Assembly: GCF_000308535.1 (NCBI RefSeq)
Contig: NZ_BAFW01000377.1
Span: forward strand, 1-34,685
Direction: 5' to 3'
Source of the DNA: Nocardia cerradoensis NBRC 101014
GTDB taxonomy: Bacteria > Actinomycetota > Actinomycetes > Mycobacteriales > Mycobacteriaceae
DNA length: 34,685 bases
Shown piece after piece: positions 1-9,327 of the stretch. How positions within the stretch are numbered: the first letter of the stretch is position 1; every line of letters begins with the position of its first letter. The notes under the pieces are model-generated. The model searched no databases, was not told the origin of the DNA, and saw nothing but the letters and a program-made list of their open reading frames with translations. The position numbers and the translations under genes are program-made.

Positions 1-1
1 C

Positions 2-1285
2 TATCTGGCCACCGCGCGCGTCGTGTCCGCCGATACCCACGTGGTGTCGTTATCGATTCAGTTCACCGTGGGGGCGGTGACCGCGCAGGGCCGGTTCGCC
101 CAGCATTCTCCGACCGGTATCGAGCAATATCTGAACTCGCCGACGCGGGCTGTCACCTATCTGGGATTGATTTTGTCGGCCGGGTTGTACGCCGCGGCGC
201 TGTGGGTATGGCCGACAGTGGTCCGCAGGCGACGTTTTCGGGTGCTCTATCGGGTAGGAATTGCAATTTTCGTCGCCGGATTCGTCTGCCGATTTCTCGT
301 TCTGGTCGCCCAGCAGGATGGCGGTCTGTCCGCGATATCGGTAACGGGTGCACGCACCGTTCTCGAGACCCCGCTCGGAGTGGCGGCGGTGATCGCGGCG
401 TCGGCCTCGATCATCGCCTTCGCGCTCGTCACCGGTGCCGCCCGCGCGGTCGTGGGGGCGGGTGCAGTGCAGGCCGCCGCCGCGGTTGTCGCGGTGACGC
501 TGGACGGTCACGGCGGCTCGGTGCAGGGGTGGCCGTGGTCGTTCGCCGGCACACTGCTGCACGTCTACGGCATCACCGTGTGGCTCGGTGGTGTCGTCGT
601 GGTCGCCTTCGTCCTGCGCGGGGTCCGGAATCGGGGTCGATGGCACGCGGTCGCGGTCGGGCACGTGGTGGCGGCCGTGGCCGGCGGAATCGTGCTGGCG
701 GTCCTGCAGGTGCACCCGCCGGCCGCACTCGTGCACACCACCTACGGTCTGGCCCTGGTGGCGAAAGTCGTTGTGGCACTGGGCGTCGTGTCGCTCGGCT
801 ATCTGAGCCTGCGGTGGTTTCGCCGCACCGATACGATCGTCGGCCGGCCCCGGACCCTCGTGCTGGAGACGGCGCTGGCGGTGGTGGTGCTGGCGGTGAC
901 TTCGGTGCTGGCGACGCTGGCTCCGGCGAAGGACACCTACACCACCGATCTCGCGACCACGCTCGACTTCGGGGCGGCGCAGGTGCTGCATGTGGGCATC
1001 GACTCGATCCGGCACGGCCCGCAGCGGCTCACGGTCGACTACGCCCCGGCGAACACGTCTGTGACGCAGAGTGATTCCGCGACGGTGAGCGTCGACCTCT
1101 CATCGGAATCGGCGAATGTGGCCCGGCTGCCGGTGTCATTGGGTCGCCCTGTGACAGAGCGCGGATCGCTGGTGTGGCGCAGCGATCAGCTCATCGTTCC
1201 GGCACCGGGCAAGTGGAAAGTCACGGTCCGCTTCGACAGCGGCACCGGTCCGAAACTCGCCTCGTTCCACTACCAGGTTCTGTGA
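2..1285 (+). CDS. CopC/CopD-type copper resistance membrane protein (5' end outside window)
   Basis: The reading frame is open to the left edge, so the start lies outside the window. The first visible residues (YLATARVVSADTH, then FTVG) match the end of a CopC domain, whose last strands normally read like WRVVSADGHPVSG...FTVGA. About eight hydrophobic segments follow over roughly the next 290 residues, with histidines and polar residues near membrane faces (GTLLHVYGITVWLGG), as in CopD/PcoD. The last 110 residues form a soluble beta-rich tail ending in APGKWKVTVRF, like the YtkA/FixH-like tail of CopC-CopD fusions. Known role of the family: copper binding outside the membrane and copper passage across it. 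The next gene starts 223 bases downstream and has an unrelated function. The family assignment is fairly safe; metal specificity is inferred. Confidence 0.8.
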   Translation, partial: YLATARVVSADTHVVSLSIQFTVGAVTAQGRFAQHSPTGIEQYLNSPTRAVTYLGLILSAGLYAAALWVWPTVVRRRRFRVLYRVGIAIFVAGFVCRFLVLVAQQDGGLSAISVTGARTVLETPLGVAAVIAASASIIAFALVTGAARAVVGAGAVQAAAAVVAVTLDGHGGSVQGWPWSFAGTLLHVYGITVWLGGVVVVAFVLRGVRNRGRWHAVAVGHVVAAVAGGIVLAVLQVHPPAALVHTTYGLALVAKVVVALGVVSLGYLSLRWFRRTDTIVGRPRTLVLETALAVVVLAVTSVLATLAPAKDTYTTDLATTLDFGAAQVLHVGIDSIRHGPQRLTVDYAPANTSVTQSDSATVSVDLSSESANVARLPVSLGRPVTERGSLVWRSDQLIVPAPGKWKVTVRFDSGTGPKLASFHYQVL

Positions 1286-1353
1286 ATTGCGAAATGTCGG
1301 ATGTCACTTTCGTTTCCGTACAGAATTCGGGCTGCCGCGACGCGGATGGTGAA

Positions 1354-1364
1354 ATAAGACTTAT
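1354..1364. promoter_or_regulatory. Short AT-rich palindrome upstream of the ABC transporter/monooxygenase operon
   Basis: ATAAG-A-CTTAT is a perfect 11-base palindrome in the 223-base gap before the substrate-binding lipoprotein gene. It is AT-rich in a very GC-rich sequence. It could be a repressor or activator site, or part of a -10 region. I cannot link it to a named regulator. Confidence 0.3.
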
Positions 1365-1508
1365 CGAATCGCGAAGCTCGGCTACGTTGTTCGGTGATGT
1401 GCCACTGTGCACACTTCAGGTGGATCGCGGAAGTACACGCGAATCCGCATCCGCGCGACCGTGTCGTCAGGGCACTGCCGTCATCGAACCCAGTATCGGA
1501 GTACCACC

Positions 1509-3071
1509 ATGAAATATTCCGTTTCCGGCGGCCGCAAGCTGCTCGCCGTCCTGGCTGTCGGGGCGGCGGTGCTCACCGGAGGGTGTAGTTCGGCCCTCGG
1601 CGGCGATTCCGGATCCGGTGGCGCGCTGAACTCCGACCGCACTCTCACATTGGCCCTCTCGCGTCAGTTCACCGGTCTCAATCCGCACAACGGCGGCTCA
1701 CCCGACAGTGACGGCTCGGTCAAAGGCACTGTGTACGAGGCGCTGACCACGCTGGATCCGAGCGGAGGGGTGCACCCGCGACTCGCCACTTCCTGGACCT
1801 CGCCCAGCCCGCTGGAATGGCGGTTCACCCTGCGGCAGGGCGTGCACTTCTCCGACGGGACGCCGCTGACCGCGCTGGATGTGGCGTGGAACTTCGCCGA
1901 ACTGCTGGACCCGGCGACCAAGAGCCAGCTGGGCGCGCAATTCAAGATCTACGCCGATTCGGTGACCGCCGAGGGCGCCGACACCGTGGTGTTCCATCTG
2001 AAGCAGCCGGCGATCGACCTGCCCTCCCGGCTGTGGAACTTCTACCTCACCACCCAGAAGTTCTGGGAGACAGGCAATCTCAACACCCAGGCGCTGGGCA
2101 CCGGCCCGTACGTGCTGAAGTCCATCGACTTGGAGAACGGTGCGCAGATCGAGGCGAACCCGGAATATTGGGGCACCCGACCCGCCTTCCCGCACGTGAA
2201 ATATCGGGTGCTGCCCTCGGAGGCGGCCCGCGTCTCGGCGGTGCAGGCCGGTGAGGTGGATATCGCGCTGAATCTGGACCCGCTCAGCCTGGATCAGTTC
2301 GCCGGGAACAAGGACTACCGCTCCACGCTGTCGGACAGTTCTTGGGTGCAGGTGATCTCGATCAACTCGAACAAAGGCGGGCCGTTGGCCGATATACGGG
2401 TGCGCCAGGCGCTCAACTACGCCATCGACAAGAAGTCGATCATCTCCGGACTGCTGAAGGGTGCGGTACAGCCTTCGCAGGGGCAGATCATCGCGCCGCC
2501 GTTCTTCCAACCCAATCCGGCTATCACCGCCTACGACTACAACCCCGACAAGGCGCGGGCGCTGCTCGCCGAGGCGCGGCATGCCAACGACGTGGTGCTG
2601 ACCCTCGACATTCCGGCCGGTACCTACGCCGCGGGCACCGCGATCGGGCAGGCCGTGGTGCAGCAGGCCGCCGCGGTCGGCATCAAGATCAACATCACTG
2701 AGACACCCTTCCCGGCGTGGCTGGCGCGCCAGAACCAGCCCAGCGACCAGGCCGCGGACCTGGTGTATATCGGCTGGGGCGCCTACTACAAGGACGCCTG
2801 GACCGTCTTCGACCCGTTCACCAGCAAATCCCGCTACAAGCAGAGCAATATCACCGACACGGTCTTCGACGACCTGGTCAACAGGCTGCAGGCGGCCACC
2901 GATCCGGGCACCGCGCGGGATCTGGCGAATCAGGCCACCCAGCGCTACCACGATCAGGCCCACACCGTCTTCCTGTGGCCGGGCACCTTCACCTCGTTGG
3001 TCCGCAACGGCCTGACCTGGGCACCGCGGACCACCCGCTATCTCTACGCACAGGAGGTCGGCCGGGCATGA
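1509..3071 (+). CDS. ABC transporter substrate-binding lipoprotein, family 5 (peptide/nickel/opine type)
   Basis: The protein has 520 residues. The ATG at 1509 is chosen because GGAG lies about 8 bases upstream and a classical lipoprotein signal follows: RK, a hydrophobic core, and lipobox LTGGC with Cys26 as the lipidated residue. A Ser/Gly-rich linker leads into a family 5 solute-binding fold: TLTLALSRQFTGLNPHNGG at the N-lobe, VYEALTTLDP, WRFTLRQGVHFSDGTPLTALDV (the family signature region), GTGPYVLK, and VRQALNYAIDKKSI. Such proteins bind peptides, opines, nickel chelates or other small polar molecules outside the membrane and hand them to DppBC-like permeases. It is followed after 70 bases by a flavin monooxygenase and then by the cognate permeases and ATPase, so it is the likely capture protein of this import operon. 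The ligand cannot be read from sequence; the context suggests an organosulfur compound (inference). Confidence 0.9.
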   Translation: MKYSVSGGRKLLAVLAVGAAVLTGGCSSALGGDSGSGGALNSDRTLTLALSRQFTGLNPHNGGSPDSDGSVKGTVYEALTTLDPSGGVHPRLATSWTSPSPLEWRFTLRQGVHFSDGTPLTALDVAWNFAELLDPATKSQLGAQFKIYADSVTAEGADTVVFHLKQPAIDLPSRLWNFYLTTQKFWETGNLNTQALGTGPYVLKSIDLENGAQIEANPEYWGTRPAFPHVKYRVLPSEAARVSAVQAGEVDIALNLDPLSLDQFAGNKDYRSTLSDSSWVQVISINSNKGGPLADIRVRQALNYAIDKKSIISGLLKGAVQPSQGQIIAPPFFQPNPAITAYDYNPDKARALLAEARHANDVVLTLDIPAGTYAAGTAIGQAVVQQAAAVGIKINITETPFPAWLARQNQPSDQAADLVYIGWGAYYKDAWTVFDPFTSKSRYKQSNITDTVFDDLVNRLQAATDPGTARDLANQATQRYHDQAHTVFLWPGTFTSLVRNGLTWAPRTTRYLYAQEVGRA

Positions 3072-3141
3072 GCGACGCGACCGGAGGTGGCAGCTTGCGT
3101 TACCACGCAGTGAGCCCCGAACGCCCGAAAAGGATGCTGCC

Positions 3142-4491
3142 ATGAGCGAACGGCAACTGTTTCTCGCGGGATACGTTCTGTTTCCCGGCAATCACTACGT
3201 GGGTGCCTGGCGCCATCCGTATTCCGAGCGCGATTTCAACGATCGCACCCTGTTCGAGGATGTCGGGCGCACCCTGGAGCGGGCCAAATTCGATATGGCC
3301 TTCATCCCCGAAACCCTCGCCTTCAACCCGAATTTCGCCCGCTACGGCCTCAGCAACGCGATCAAGCACGAGCCCACCCAGTTGGCGGCGGTGATCGCGG
3401 GCGTGACCCGGCATCTGGGTATCGGGGTGACGCTGTCGGCCAGCTACGACGCGCCCTACCACCTGGCGCGCACCCTGAGTAGTTTGGACCAGTTCAGCGG
3501 CGGCCGGGTGGCGTGGAACATCATCATGAGCAAGGGGGAAGCGACCCAGGCGAATTTCCCGTTCGTCGAGGAGCTCGAACGCGCCGAACTCTACGACCGC
3601 GGCGACGAAGTGGTGGAATCGATTGTCGCGCTGTGGGATTCGTGGGCCCCGAATGCACTGGTGGCGGATGTGGAGACCGGGATGTTCGTCGATACCGACA
3701 AGGTCACCACACCCGATTATCGCGGCAAATACGTACAGGTGCGCGGACCGCTGACCCTGCCGCGCTCGCCGCAGGGCAAGCCGGTGCTGATCCAGGCCGG
3801 AGATTCTCCGCGCGGCAGGCGATTCGGCGGGAGGTGGGCCGAACTGGTGTTCGCGATCGAGAACAACGAGGCGGATCTGCGCGCGAAACGTGAGGATCTG
3901 CGAAGGCTGGCCGCTGAGGCCGGGCGTGACCCCGACAGCATCAAGCTCATCGCCGCGGTGCAGCCGATCGTGGGGGAGACCACCGAGATCGCCCGCGCCC
4001 GGCAGCGTTTCCTCGGCGAGCTCATCGACACCGACGCCGCGGTGGCATTCCTGAGCCAGTTCGTCCGCACCGATCTGACCGGATTGGATCCGGGCCTGCA
4101 GTTCACCGACGCGGTGGCGCAGCGCTCCACCGATGCGGCGGCGGGGGTGCGGCTGCTGGACAACCTCACCGCGCTGGCGGCCGGCAACGGCGAAACCCTG
4201 GGCAGCGAACTGACCCTGGGGGAGATCGCCCGGCACTTCGGCGCCAGTGAATTCACCCCGCAGCTGGTGGGCACCGGCGTCGAGGTGGCCGACCAGATGG
4301 CCCATCTGTTCGAGGTCGAGGCCGTCGACGGATATGTGCTCTCGCCCACGCACTTTCCCGGCGCCTTCGACGATGTGGCGCGTGCGGTGGTGCCGCATCT
4401 GCAGCGGCGCGGCATCTTCCGCACCGACTATGCCGACACCACCCTGCGCGGCAATCTGCTCGGGCGCAGATATTCCCCCGGAGGCTCGTGA
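3142..4491 (+). CDS. LLM-class flavin-dependent monooxygenase, NtaA/SnaA/DszA family
   Basis: The protein has 449 residues, the usual length for this group. AAAAGGA precedes the ATG by a normal distance. Diagnostic stretches are YVLFPGNHYVGAWRHP at the N-terminus, AKFDMAFIPETL, GVTLSASYDAPYHLAR, SLDQFSGGRVAWNI, and the loop GKPVLIQAGDSPRGR, all typical of the TIGR03860-type reduced-FMN monooxygenases (nitrilotriacetate, dibenzothiophene sulfone and pristinamycin IIA oxidising enzymes). Known chemistry is oxygenation next to C-S or C-N bonds using FMNH2 supplied by a separate reductase; no reductase gene is visible nearby. Its position inside the transporter operon, between the binding protein and the permeases, indicates that it acts on the imported compound. 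The stop overlaps the next start (TGATG). Substrate is inferred only as an S- or N-substituted small molecule. Confidence 0.88.
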   Translation: MSERQLFLAGYVLFPGNHYVGAWRHPYSERDFNDRTLFEDVGRTLERAKFDMAFIPETLAFNPNFARYGLSNAIKHEPTQLAAVIAGVTRHLGIGVTLSASYDAPYHLARTLSSLDQFSGGRVAWNIIMSKGEATQANFPFVEELERAELYDRGDEVVESIVALWDSWAPNALVADVETGMFVDTDKVTTPDYRGKYVQVRGPLTLPRSPQGKPVLIQAGDSPRGRRFGGRWAELVFAIENNEADLRAKREDLRRLAAEAGRDPDSIKLIAAVQPIVGETTEIARARQRFLGELIDTDAAVAFLSQFVRTDLTGLDPGLQFTDAVAQRSTDAAAGVRLLDNLTALAAGNGETLGSELTLGEIARHFGASEFTPQLVGTGVEVADQMAHLFEVEAVDGYVLSPTHFPGAFDDVARAVVPHLQRRGIFRTDYADTTLRGNLLGRRYSPGGS

Positions 4492-5447
4492 TGACCACGG
4501 CGACAACCGGCCGGGTTCTGCGGTTACCGTTGGACCTGCGGTACCTGGGGCGGCGGGTGCTCACCGGGCTGCTCGCGGTGTGGGGTGCGATCACTCTGGT
4601 GTTCTTCGCCCTGTATTCCAGCGGGAATCCGGCGATCATGCTGATCGCGCCCGACGCCCCGGCCGGGGAACTCGAGCGGGTCAGCAGACTGTACGGATTC
4701 GACCGGCCGCTACCCGAACAGTACGCACGATTCCTGCTCGCGATGATCACCGGTGATTTTCCGAAGTCGTTGCGCTACAACGACGACCCGCTGGCGCTGG
4801 CGCTGAATCGGCTGGTGCCCAGCGCGACGCTCGGTGCGGCCGCGCTGCTGTTCGGCATCGTCGTCGGCGGTGCGATCGGCTATGTCGCGGCCACCAGCCG
4901 TTCACCGTTGCTGCGCCGGCTGCCGGTGTCGGCGGCGACCGTGCTCGACGCGATCCCCGGATTCTTCCTCGCCGTGCTGCTGGTGCTGGTGTTCTCGGTG
5001 AGCCTGCATCTGCTGCCCTCCCGCGGTTCGGGCACCCCCGCACATCTGGTGCTGCCCGCGCTGACTCTGGGAATCTTCTTCGTGCCCAGCATCTCTCGCG
5101 TATTCCGCACCGCGCTGGTGGAGGTGCTCGACGCCGACCACGTGCGTACCGCGCGAGCCAAGGGACTGCACCCCGTGCGGCTCACGCTGCGTCATATCGT
5201 CGGCAATTCGCTGGGGTCGACGCTGAACGTGCTGGGTATTCAGGCGGGCGTCCTGCTGGGCGGGGCAGTGGTCACCGAATCCATCTTCTCCTGGCCCGGT
5301 GTCGGGCAGCTCTCGGTCAACGCCGTGCAGAACCGCGACTACCCACTGGTGATCGCCTGCGTCCTCGTCATCGCGGTCGGGTTCGTGGTGATCAATCTGG
5401 TGGTGGATATCCTTGCGGCACTGTTCGATCCGAGGATTGCGCGGTGA
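4491..5447 (+). CDS. ABC transporter permease, DppB/OppB type
   Basis: The protein has 318 residues. The ATG at 4491 overlaps the previous stop by one base and has GGAGG six bases upstream; a GTG at 4488 is possible but too close to that ribosome site. The order is typical of DppB: a first membrane helix (LLAVWGAITLVFFALYSSGNP), an external domain with PLPEQYARFLLAMITGDFPKS, then about five helices in the core. The coupling loop reads VLDADHVRTARAKGLHPVRL, the EAA-like motif that contacts the ATPase. TESIFSWPGVGQLSVNAVQNRDYPL is the conserved C-terminal DppB signature. It forms the translocation channel together with the next gene, with which it overlaps by four bases. Confidence 0.93.
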   Translation: MTTATTGRVLRLPLDLRYLGRRVLTGLLAVWGAITLVFFALYSSGNPAIMLIAPDAPAGELERVSRLYGFDRPLPEQYARFLLAMITGDFPKSLRYNDDPLALALNRLVPSATLGAAALLFGIVVGGAIGYVAATSRSPLLRRLPVSAATVLDAIPGFFLAVLLVLVFSVSLHLLPSRGSGTPAHLVLPALTLGIFFVPSISRVFRTALVEVLDADHVRTARAKGLHPVRLTLRHIVGNSLGSTLNVLGIQAGVLLGGAVVTESIFSWPGVGQLSVNAVQNRDYPLVIACVLVIAVGFVVINLVVDILAALFDPRIAR

Positions 5448-6334
5448 GCGCGCGCACGCACCGGCCGATCGCCGTGACGGCGGGGGCGGCTGTGCTGGTA
5501 GTCCTGGTGGTGCTCTCGCTGGCGGCGCCGCTGCTGAGCGTGCACGGCCCGCTGGATCAGGATCTGGGCGCGGTGCTGCGCCCGCCGAATGCCGCGCATT
5601 GGTTCGGTACCGACGAGCTCGGCCGCGACGTCTATGCCCGGGTGCTCTACGGCGGGCGCATCGGCCTGACGGTCACCGCGATCGCCTCGGTTATCGCGGC
5701 CACGCTCGGGCTGCTGCTCGGGCTGCTGGGTGCGCTGTTCGGCGGCTGGGTGGATGGTCTGGCCGGGCGGCTGGCCGATGTGCAGCTGGCCATTCCGAGT
5801 ATCGTGCTCGCGCTGGTGATCCTGTCGTTCGTGGGCAATTCGTTGGTACCGCTGGTCGCTGTGCTGGTGTCGGGGTCGTGGGTGCTGACGTTCCGGGTGG
5901 TGCGCGGGCATGCGCAGTCGATCGTGCGGCGCCCGTTCATCGAGGCGGCGCGGCTGTCCGGCGCCGGGCGCTGGGACATCGCGGTGCGCCATCTGCTGCC
6001 CGGCGTGCTGCCGCTGTTCACGGTGGCGTTCACCCTCAACGCCTCGGCGATCCTGCTGCTGGAATCGAGCCTGGGCTTTCTGGGACTCGGGGTGCAGCCG
6101 CCCACACCGGACTGGGGATCGATGGTCGCCGACGGGCAGGCGCGCCTGGACAACGCGCCCTGGGTCGCGCTGTTTCCCGGTGCCGCATTGATCCTGGCCA
6201 TCGTCGGTTTCCAGCTGACCGGCGACGCGCTGTCGGAACGGTTCCAGGGCGGCGTGCGCGGCAGCGGAACCCGACTGCTGCGCGCATGGCGTCGCCCGGA
6301 CGTCGCGCCGGTTCGAGAGGAGACCCCCGCATGA
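5444..6334 (+). CDS. ABC transporter permease, DppC/OppC type
   Basis: The protein has 296 residues. Its GTG start overlaps the stop of the DppB-like gene (GTGA), indicating translational coupling. An N-terminal helix is followed by the OppC_N-like segment HWFGTDELGRDVYARVLYGGRIGL, the hallmark of this permease subfamily. The EAA loop (RRPFIEAARLSGAGRWDIAVRHLLPG) and GFLGLGVQPPTPDWGSMVADGQ near the end are also diagnostic. Five to six membrane segments are visible. It pairs with the DppB-like protein in the inner membrane. The stop overlaps the start of the ATPase gene by four bases. Confidence 0.93.
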   Translation: MSARTHRPIAVTAGAAVLVVLVVLSLAAPLLSVHGPLDQDLGAVLRPPNAAHWFGTDELGRDVYARVLYGGRIGLTVTAIASVIAATLGLLLGLLGALFGGWVDGLAGRLADVQLAIPSIVLALVILSFVGNSLVPLVAVLVSGSWVLTFRVVRGHAQSIVRRPFIEAARLSGAGRWDIAVRHLLPGVLPLFTVAFTLNASAILLLESSLGFLGLGVQPPTPDWGSMVADGQARLDNAPWVALFPGAALILAIVGFQLTGDALSERFQGGVRGSGTRLLRAWRRPDVAPVREETPA

Positions 6335-8010
6335 CCACCAGTCTGCTGACGGCCGCCGGCACCGCGGCGGATCCGCCCGGGGAACCGGTCGCGGTGGTGG
6401 CGAATCTGCGGGTCACTGTCGGCCCGGAGGATGCACCCACAACCGTGGTCCACGATGTCGGCCTCGACGTGAAGCGCGGCGAAACCGTCGGGCTGGTCGG
6501 CGAATCCGGTTCCGGTAAGACCATGACGGCGCTGGGCATCGCGGGCTTGCTGCCGCGCGGGGCGCGCCTGTCCGGCGGGCGAGTCCTGCTCGCCGGGCTC
6601 GATCCGGCACAGGTGCCGGCGCGGCGCCGGGCGCGAGCGGTATCCGATCGGATCGGCGTGGTGTTCCAGAATCCGACGGCTTCGCTGAATCCGCGCCTGA
6701 CCATCTCCACCCAGTTGTTCGAGGCGCTGCCGCGCACCCTGCGGCGGCGCCGTGAGTGCGCCGCCCGTGCCGCCGAACTGCTGGAACAGGTCGGCATCGC
6801 TGACGTCGGCAAGACGCTGGCCGCATTCCCGCACGAACTGTCGGGCGGGCTCAACCAGCGTGTGATGATCGCGCTCGCGCTGGCGCGTCAGCCCGCCCTG
6901 CTGATCGCCGACGAACCGACCACCGCGCTCGATGTCAGCGTGCAGGCGCAGGTGCTGGATCTGATCGATCGGCTCAAGGTGGAGCTCGGCCTCGGCGTGC
7001 TGTTGGTCAGCCACGATATCGGCGTGATCGGCGACCGCACCGATCGCGTGCATGTCATGTCGGCGGGCCGGATCGTCGAATCCGGGCCTACCGCAGAGGT
7101 TTTGCGCACACCACGTCACGACTACACCAAACAGCTGCTGAGTGCCACGCCCGCGCTGCTGCGGCATCGCGACGGCACCGCCGAAGCGCCGTCCGGTCCC
7201 GCGCTGCTGGGTGTGCGCGAGGTGCGCCGCGAATTCCGGGTGACGGTGCCCGGCCGGGTGCGCCGGGCCCGCCACATCGCGCTGGACGGAGTGACGCTGG
7301 AGGTGCGCGCGGGTGCCGCGGTGGGCATCGTCGGCGAATCCGGTTCCGGCAAAACGACTCTCGCACGTCAGATTGTCGGCCTGGATCGTCCCGACAGCGG
7401 AGCGATCGAGTACGGCGGGGTGGCGTTGGACGCCCTCGACCGCCCGGCTACCCGGCAGTGGCGCCGCGCCGTACAGTACGTCTTCCAGGATCCCTACGGC
7501 GCCCTGGACCCCCGGCTGACGGTGGCGCGGTCCATCGCGGAACCGCTGGAACTCAACGGTGTCGATCTGGGCGGTACAACCGTCGACGAGCGGGTGCGTC
7601 AGTTGCTGGCCGAAGTCGAGCTGCCGGCTGAGTACGCACACCGCCTGCCGCACGAGCTGTCCGGCGGACAGCTGCAACGGGTGGTCATCGCCCGCGCGCT
7701 GGCCAACGACCCCACCGTGATCGTCGCCGACGAACCGGTGTCGGCACTGGATCTGTCGGTGCAGGCCCGCATTCTGCGGCTGCTCGAACGGCTGCGGCGG
7801 GAACGGGGCCTGACCCTGCTGCTGATCTCTCACGATCTGGCCGTCGTGCGGTTCTTGTGTGACGAGGTGGTGGTGCTGCAGCACGGCCGCATCGTGGAGG
7901 CCGGCGCCACCGGGCGCATCTACACCGAACCCGAACACCCCTACACTCGCGCGCTGCTGGCCGCAGTTCCGGGTAAATCCATCGAACCCTACCGGGGAGA
8001 GCTACAGTGA
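6331..8010 (+). CDS. Double-domain ABC transporter ATPase (DppD-DppF fusion)
   Basis: The protein has 559 residues and begins at an ATGA overlap with the permease gene. Two complete nucleotide-binding domains lie in tandem. Domain 1 has Walker A GESGSGKT near residues 56-63, signature LSGGLNQRV near 170 and Walker B LLIADEPTTALD near 190. Domain 2 has Walker A GESGSGKT near 334-341, signature LSGGQLQRV near 444 and Walker B VIVADEPVSALD near 465. Each domain ends with the oligopeptide-family C-terminal signature region (TPRHDYTKQLLSATP; PEHPYTRALLAAVP). A single polypeptide therefore replaces the separate DppD and DppF subunits, as is common in Actinobacteria and in GsiA. It drives import through the DppB/DppC pair. 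Confidence 0.93.
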   Translation: MTTSLLTAAGTAADPPGEPVAVVANLRVTVGPEDAPTTVVHDVGLDVKRGETVGLVGESGSGKTMTALGIAGLLPRGARLSGGRVLLAGLDPAQVPARRRARAVSDRIGVVFQNPTASLNPRLTISTQLFEALPRTLRRRRECAARAAELLEQVGIADVGKTLAAFPHELSGGLNQRVMIALALARQPALLIADEPTTALDVSVQAQVLDLIDRLKVELGLGVLLVSHDIGVIGDRTDRVHVMSAGRIVESGPTAEVLRTPRHDYTKQLLSATPALLRHRDGTAEAPSGPALLGVREVRREFRVTVPGRVRRARHIALDGVTLEVRAGAAVGIVGESGSGKTTLARQIVGLDRPDSGAIEYGGVALDALDRPATRQWRRAVQYVFQDPYGALDPRLTVARSIAEPLELNGVDLGGTTVDERVRQLLAEVELPAEYAHRLPHELSGGQLQRVVIARALANDPTVIVADEPVSALDLSVQARILRLLERLRRERGLTLLLISHDLAVVRFLCDEVVVLQHGRIVEAGATGRIYTEPEHPYTRALLAAVPGKSIEPYRGELQ

Positions 8011-9212
8011 CCGACACCGGCACAACGATTTTCGACACCCGCAGTGTGCTCTCGCGGCGCGGCGCGCACGAATCACCGCTGGGTGGATTCGGTCCGGCGG
8101 CGACCGCTGTGGCCCCCGACGCCATCCGGCTGCTCGGCGGCGTACCGGCCGACGAGGCGCTGCCGGCACAGCGGCTGCGAGAAGCCTTCGACTCCGCTCT
8201 CGGTGAGGGCTCGTCCTCGGTTGCCGCACTGCAGTATTCGACCGCGACCGGAATCGAGCAGCTGCGCGACCGGCTGGCGCGACACGAGGACACCGAGCCC
8301 GATCGGGTGCTGATCACCAACGGCGCCCTGCACGGTCTGAGCCTGCTCTTCAACGCGGTGCTGGACCCCGGCGACACGGTGGTGGTGGAGAGCCCGACCT
8401 TTCCGCTCGCCCTGCGCCTGCTCGGGCACTACGGCGCGCATGTGGTGCCCGTCCAGGTGACCACGGGTGGTCTCGACCTGAACGGGCTGGAAGAACGGTT
8501 GCGCGCGGGGCTACGCCCCAAACTGCTCTACCTGATCCCGGACTTCCAGAATCCGACGGGATCGGCCCTGCCGGCAGTGGACCGGTTGCGTGTGGTGGCG
8601 CTGGCCGAGCAGTACGGATTCCTCGTCGTCTCCGACAACCCGTACCGGGAACTGCGGTTCGCAGGAGAGGCGGTCGCCGACCTGAGCCTGGACAGCGACG
8701 CGGTCGTACGAGTGAACACCTTCTCCAAGACGCTGGGGCCCGGACTGCGGCTGGGCTGGCTGGCCGCCCCGCGCTGGCTGCTTCCCGTGCTGACCCGCTT
8801 GCGCAGCAATACCGATCAGCATTCTGCGCTGGTGACTCAGACCGCGGTCGCCGCATTGCTCGCTCGCCCGGGCGAATTCGATGCCATCGTGGCGGCCGCG
8901 CGAGCGATCTACCGCGAGCGTGCCACCGCGCTCACCGGGGCACTGCGCGAAACACTGGCCGGTGCCATCGAATTCGCCGAGCCGGAGGGAGGCATCTTCC
9001 TGTGGGCCAGGGCCACCGACCCCGATATCGATCTGGCACTCGTGCAGGCCAGAGCGCGGACGCTCGGCACCGACTTCGCCCTGGGGCGATACTTCGATCC
9101 GGACGGCGCGGCCGGATACACCCACCATCTCCGCTTGGGGTTCAGCAACAATTCCGTTCCGCGTATACGTACCGCCGTGCAGCGGTTGGCGAAGGCCTTC
9201 GAGACTCCCTGA
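8007..9212 (+). CDS. PLP-dependent aminotransferase, class I/II fold (MocR-like catalytic domain without HTH)
   Basis: The protein has 401 residues. Its GTG start overlaps the ATPase stop by four bases, so it belongs to the same transcript. Fold type I motifs are visible: QYSTATGIEQLRDRLA at the N-terminus, ITNGALHGLSLLF, PDFQNPTG, SDNPYRELRF with the PLP-contacting Asp and Tyr, and the Schiff-base lysine K241 in NTFSKTLGPGLRLGWL. The pattern matches the 2-aminoadipate/valine-pyruvate type branch related to MocR regulators, but no DNA-binding domain is present. Members transaminate amino acids; a few do beta- or gamma-elimination. In this operon it probably processes the amino-acid part of the imported molecule after the monooxygenase step (inference). 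The gene converges with the CBS-like gene. Confidence 0.88.
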   Translation: MTDTGTTIFDTRSVLSRRGAHESPLGGFGPAATAVAPDAIRLLGGVPADEALPAQRLREAFDSALGEGSSSVAALQYSTATGIEQLRDRLARHEDTEPDRVLITNGALHGLSLLFNAVLDPGDTVVVESPTFPLALRLLGHYGAHVVPVQVTTGGLDLNGLEERLRAGLRPKLLYLIPDFQNPTGSALPAVDRLRVVALAEQYGFLVVSDNPYRELRFAGEAVADLSLDSDAVVRVNTFSKTLGPGLRLGWLAAPRWLLPVLTRLRSNTDQHSALVTQTAVAALLARPGEFDAIVAAARAIYRERATALTGALRETLAGAIEFAEPEGGIFLWARATDPDIDLALVQARARTLGTDFALGRYFDPDGAAGYTHHLRLGFSNNSVPRIRTAVQRLAKAFETP

Positions 9213-9327
9213 CACGGCGCTTTCACGCTCGCCGGCCCGGGCGGGTTCGGTTGGGATCGTGCATGCTCGGCGCCGCCGTAGGACCGATCGGCTCGCAGTT
9301 CATCGCGCCGGTTTCACCACGTCCCCG

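Noticed and set aside
5647..7938. Long open frame on the minus strand opposite the permease/ATPase genes
   Set aside because: It is a codon-bias shadow of two clear ABC-transporter genes; its translation is Arg/Gln/His-rich without motifs.
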